Assembly: GCA_014381035.1 (NCBI GenBank)
Contig: JACMIS010000836.1
Coordinates: 1-6,446 of the forward strand
DNA from: Armatimonadota bacterium
GTDB lineage: Bacteria; Armatimonadota; Armatimonadia; Armatimonadales; Armatimonadaceae
DNA length: 6,446 nucleotides
Direction of reading: 5' to 3'
The translations under genes and the position numbers were made by a program. Under the pieces are notes generated by a model. That model was given only the letters and a program-made list of their open reading frames with translations. It made no database searches and was not told the DNA's origin. This document shows positions 4,387 to 6,446 of the stretch, piece by piece (the stretch's first letter is position 1; every line of letters begins with the position of its first letter).

Positions 4387-6340
4387 TATGCTCTCGTTCT
4401 ACCTCACGCATGAGCAGGGCGTCAAGGAACCGCACCAGAATCGGTACCATGATAAGTAACCCTGCGGCGACGCCACCGTCGTTGAAAAGGAATGCAATTA
4501 TCGCGCCCGAGATCGCCGCCGGAGCGACAGTGGAACGGAGTTCAGAGTTGCTCGGGAGTGTCGTGATCACCATTTGACGTAAACCGAAGCCGATAACGAG
4601 CATAGCGATGATCGTAATCAGCGTCCACGGCGACAGGAATAGCGAGGTGTTCATCGCGACTTTGCGTAGCGCGAGTTCGGTGAGTGCGCCGAACCCCGAT
4701 GTCGTTTGCCCGGTCGCTACTGCCGCGCCGACATGCGGACGAGAAGCATCGGGTTGCAGTCGGTCGAGCAGGGCAAATATCATGGTAACGCCGATGGCAA
4801 GTGTGAATGCCGCCGCGAAATGTCGCCGCTTCAACCCGCTTTTTTGTCGTGCGAAAAACAAAACCGCGAACGCCGCTGTTGCCGCGAGGGTGCCGCCCGC
4901 GTCCGCGCCGAAGTAAGGCAGACCGACGGCGCAGATGACCAGGACGCCAAGCCACCATGGGGCGGCGCACGCGAGAGCCGCGCCGAGAAGCAGACCAAAC
5001 CATTCGTTGCCGATGCCGTAGAACCGGATTCCGGTGAGCGTAGACGCCGAAAGGAGCGAACGTTCCAGGAGGTTCAGATGCAGAAACGCGTCCGCGATGA
5101 TGGTTGCGATAAGCCCGTAGAGCACCAGATTTAGCGGCAGGGTGCCAGAACGCGGCGCGACAAAATGGGAGACGCTGGCGATAGCAATCGCGATGGCGGC
5201 AAGCGTCGCGCCATACCGTAGTGGTGTTTGTGGAGCGATGACTCCGACCGCGAGCAAGGCGGGGAGAACACTCGCCGCCGTGAGTAGCGCAAACCGGGCG
5301 GCGGTTTGCCATTTCTGCGGTTCGGTTCGTAAAACTGCAAGCGCGAACAAACAGCACACCCCGGCGAAGATTCCATAGCCCGCCAGGACCGGCGTGGTCG
5401 CCCGCGCCGCCGCGTTGGTTTGCCGATCGAGTGCGTCCAAAGTCCCCCAGGCATCCCGACTCTCTACGGATCGAACCGGTTGCCCCGCCGCCCCCGGAAT
5501 CGCCGTGCCGTACAAGTCGGCAATGGTTGGCGCGATGTCCACATTCGCTACCAGCCCGGGAGTGCGCGTCGTCGGTGAGGTGAGCAGTGTGCCGGGTTCA
5601 ATACCGGGACCAACCGCAATAAGAAATCCGAGACGACGGTAGGGAGTGCCGTACTGAATTTCTAGTGTGTAGGGAACACAGATATAAAAGGTACGATTTT
5701 CATACGACTCATGGTCTACCACGTAGCGGAAATACTCGTTCACTTTTCCTGTCCGGATGACATTGTCGGACAGCTTTTCGATATACAAAGAATAGTTTTT
5801 GTAGCGGGGGAACGGTACTTTGCTGTCCGGGTCTGCGGCGACAAGCCATGCCGGTATATTTGACGTTCCATCCACCCCGACTTTTGCCGTCGCCATTGCT
5901 CTGCCGAGCGCACCATACTTGTTCGCCCGGTTCGCAACCGGCGGCTGGTACGCCCTCATTTCATCCGGCGTAGCATTCGTGTCTTCGGGAGCCGCCATGC
6001 GCTCACTCGATCCGACGGAGAGATAAGCGGCGTTTTCGTTAAAATCTCCCCAGACGCGGTTATGAAGAAGAGCAATGCTGCCCCGTTCCGCTAGTTGGCG
6101 CAGCGCGGGAAGCTTGCCGCCGGGTTTCAGGTCATCGAGCGTGACGCCGGACATTAGGACGAGGACGGCTTTGGGCTTATCGTCGGCGCGGGCAGGGAGG
6201 GAGAAGACGAATAGGGTGAGGAGGAGGGCGAGAAGATACTGTGCTTTCGGAGCCCTCTCGCCTCCGGAGTCTGGCGCCCCCTCTCCCTTCCGAGGTTGTG
6301 GGGGCGGGGAGGTGAGGGCTCCCGGTCCGCGTTTACCCAA
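4379..6340 (-). CDS. secreted-domain polytopic membrane protein with alkaline-phosphatase-superfamily-like N-terminal domain; function unknown
   Basis: About 653 residues from the TTG at 6340; TTG at 6373 (664 residues) is the other in-frame option. Numbered from 6340: a repeat-encoded leader (about 6-31), a signal peptide core YLLALLLTLFVFSLP ending in Ala-Arg-Ala (about 50-52), an extracytoplasmic domain about 58-280, then 10-11 membrane segments from about 317 to the end. The outer domain carries VLVLMSGVTLDDL near its start and GLVANVDIAPTIADLYG (262-278), typical of alkaline-phosphatase-fold proteins, but the usual metal-binding Asp/His set (such as SDHG) is not seen. The membrane half has striking polar motifs: RFYGIGNEW (439-447), PYFGADAGG (475-483), RPHVG (534-538) and FNDGGV (619-624). 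I believe these motifs are conserved in an uncharacterised family of similar layout, but I cannot check it. Its place between alaS and ruvX hints at an envelope role; function is unknown. Confidence 0.8.
   Translation of the reverse strand: MGKRGPGALTSPPPQPRKGEGAPDSGGERAPKAQYLLALLLTLFVFSLPARADDKPKAVLVLMSGVTLDDLKPGGKLPALRQLAERGSIALLHNRVWGDFNENAAYLSVGSSERMAAPEDTNATPDEMRAYQPPVANRANKYGALGRAMATAKVGVDGTSNIPAWLVAADPDSKVPFPRYKNYSLYIEKLSDNVIRTGKVNEYFRYVVDHESYENRTFYICVPYTLEIQYGTPYRRLGFLIAVGPGIEPGTLLTSPTTRTPGLVANVDIAPTIADLYGTAIPGAAGQPVRSVESRDAWGTLDALDRQTNAAARATTPVLAGYGIFAGVCCLFALAVLRTEPQKWQTAARFALLTAASVLPALLAVGVIAPQTPLRYGATLAAIAIAIASVSHFVAPRSGTLPLNLVLYGLIATIIADAFLHLNLLERSLLSASTLTGIRFYGIGNEWFGLLLGAALACAAPWWLGVLVICAVGLPYFGADAGGTLAATAAFAVLFFARQKSGLKRRHFAAAFTLAIGVTMIFALLDRLQPDASRPHVGAAVATGQTTSGFGALTELALRKVAMNTSLFLSPWTLITIIAMLVIGFGLRQMVITTLPSNSELRSTVAPAAISGAIIAFLFNDGGVAAGLLIMVPILVRFLDALLMREVEREHSG
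6249..6322. repeat. REP-like GC-rich palindromic element, read in frame in the membrane protein gene
   Basis: 74 bases with three nested inverted pairs: GGAGCCCTC/GAGGGCTCC (6249-6257, 6314-6322, perfect), CCTCC/GGAGG (6261-6265, 6308-6312) and CGCCCCC/GGGGGCG (6275-6281, 6300-6306). It also contains the palindrome CTCCGGAG on the minus strand. It begins 10 bases after the alaS stop, so it could stabilise or end the alaS message. It resembles the intergenic CCCTCACC-type palindromes widespread in several bacterial phyla; I name that only by general resemblance. It has no start codon in the membrane protein frame, yet it is open in that frame and encodes a Pro/Gly/Arg-rich leader. Confidence 0.75.
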
Positions 6341-6446
6341 CCGCCCCGACCAGAACCGCGCCCGCCGCAGCAAGCGCGTCCGCGATCTTGCTGGTGTCTT
6401 TGCCGCCCGCTTGCGCGAAGTCGGGCCGCCCGCCGCCGCCGCCGCC
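6333..6446 (-). CDS. alaS: alanyl-tRNA synthetase, C-terminal 37 residues (partial)
   Basis: The gene enters from the right edge and stops at TAA (6335-6333). The visible residues start with six glycines followed by RPDFAQAGGKDTSKIADAL, the DHHA1-domain ending of AlaRS (family pattern GGxGGGRPDxAxxGG), then a short Ala/Val-rich tail. The DHHA1 region contributes to tRNA binding and dimerisation; the catalytic and editing domains lie outside the window. The six-Gly run uses GGC repeats at the very edge. The following gene's likely TTG start overlaps this stop by 8 bases. The next conserved neighbours, ruvX and mltG, match the alaS cluster of other bacteria. Its substrate, a tRNA-Ala, is encoded 5 kb away on the other strand. 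Confidence 0.9.
   Translation of the reverse strand, partial: GGGGGGRPDFAQAGGKDTSKIADALAAAGAVLVGAVG

Noticed and set aside
4542..5357. A 271-codon minus-strand open frame inside the membrane protein gene
   Set aside because: The translation is rich in Arg, His and Ser without hydrophobic segments, and the other frame has coherent membrane helices and motifs. GC-rich codons keep stops rare.
6431..6446. GCC trinucleotide run at the right edge as a microsatellite
   Set aside because: It encodes the glycine run that normally precedes RPD in alanyl-tRNA synthetase and is cut by the window edge.

Overview
The window is a compact chromosomal stretch of moderately GC-rich bacterial DNA. All protein genes that can be supported lie on the minus strand; the only plus-strand gene is a tRNA. 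Read in the direction of transcription (right to left), the order is: 3' end of alaS (alanyl-tRNA synthetase), a signal-peptide-bearing polytopic membrane protein with an alkaline-phosphatase-like outer domain, ruvX/yqgF, mltG, a 200-base control region, a PrsA/SurA-like foldase lipoprotein, a bidirectional terminator, tRNA-Ala(CGC) on the opposite strand, an M42-family aminopeptidase, and the 5' end of a pterin-4a-carbinolamine dehydratase gene.

The order alaS - ruvX - mltG is well known in Firmicutes and related lineages. The Gly-rich alaS C-terminus, the lipoprotein foldase and the TM-rich alkaline-phosphatase-like protein also fit a Terrabacteria-type organism. Armatimonadota would be a reasonable guess, but this is inference; the sequence has no taxonomic marker that settles it. 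Shine-Dalgarno signals are missing at several starts, and several genes use GTG or TTG starts or 4-base stop/start overlaps.

Region by region: 1-1162 is a two-gene translationally coupled unit (aminopeptidase to pterin dehydratase, ATGA overlap). 1163-1383 holds the tRNA with a clear promoter and a perfect 15-bp-stem terminator shared with the convergent gene. 1384-2541 is the foldase, with 2542-2765 as its leader and control region. 2766-4285 is mltG and ruvX joined by a GTGA overlap. 4286-4386 is a nested palindrome built from four copies of an 11-bp motif. 4387-6340 is most of the membrane protein gene, and 6333-6446 is the end of alaS.

The most unusual feature is the membrane protein gene between alaS and ruvX. 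It is bracketed by two unrelated palindromic elements that intrude into its reading frame at both ends. A 74-base REP-like hairpin is read through in frame ahead of the signal peptide, leaving no good start codon or ribosome site. A 98-base palindrome supplies its last codons and stop and ends 3 bases before the ruvX start. No CRISPR, phage, transposase or defence system is visible. This is mostly housekeeping DNA with a few irregular junctions.
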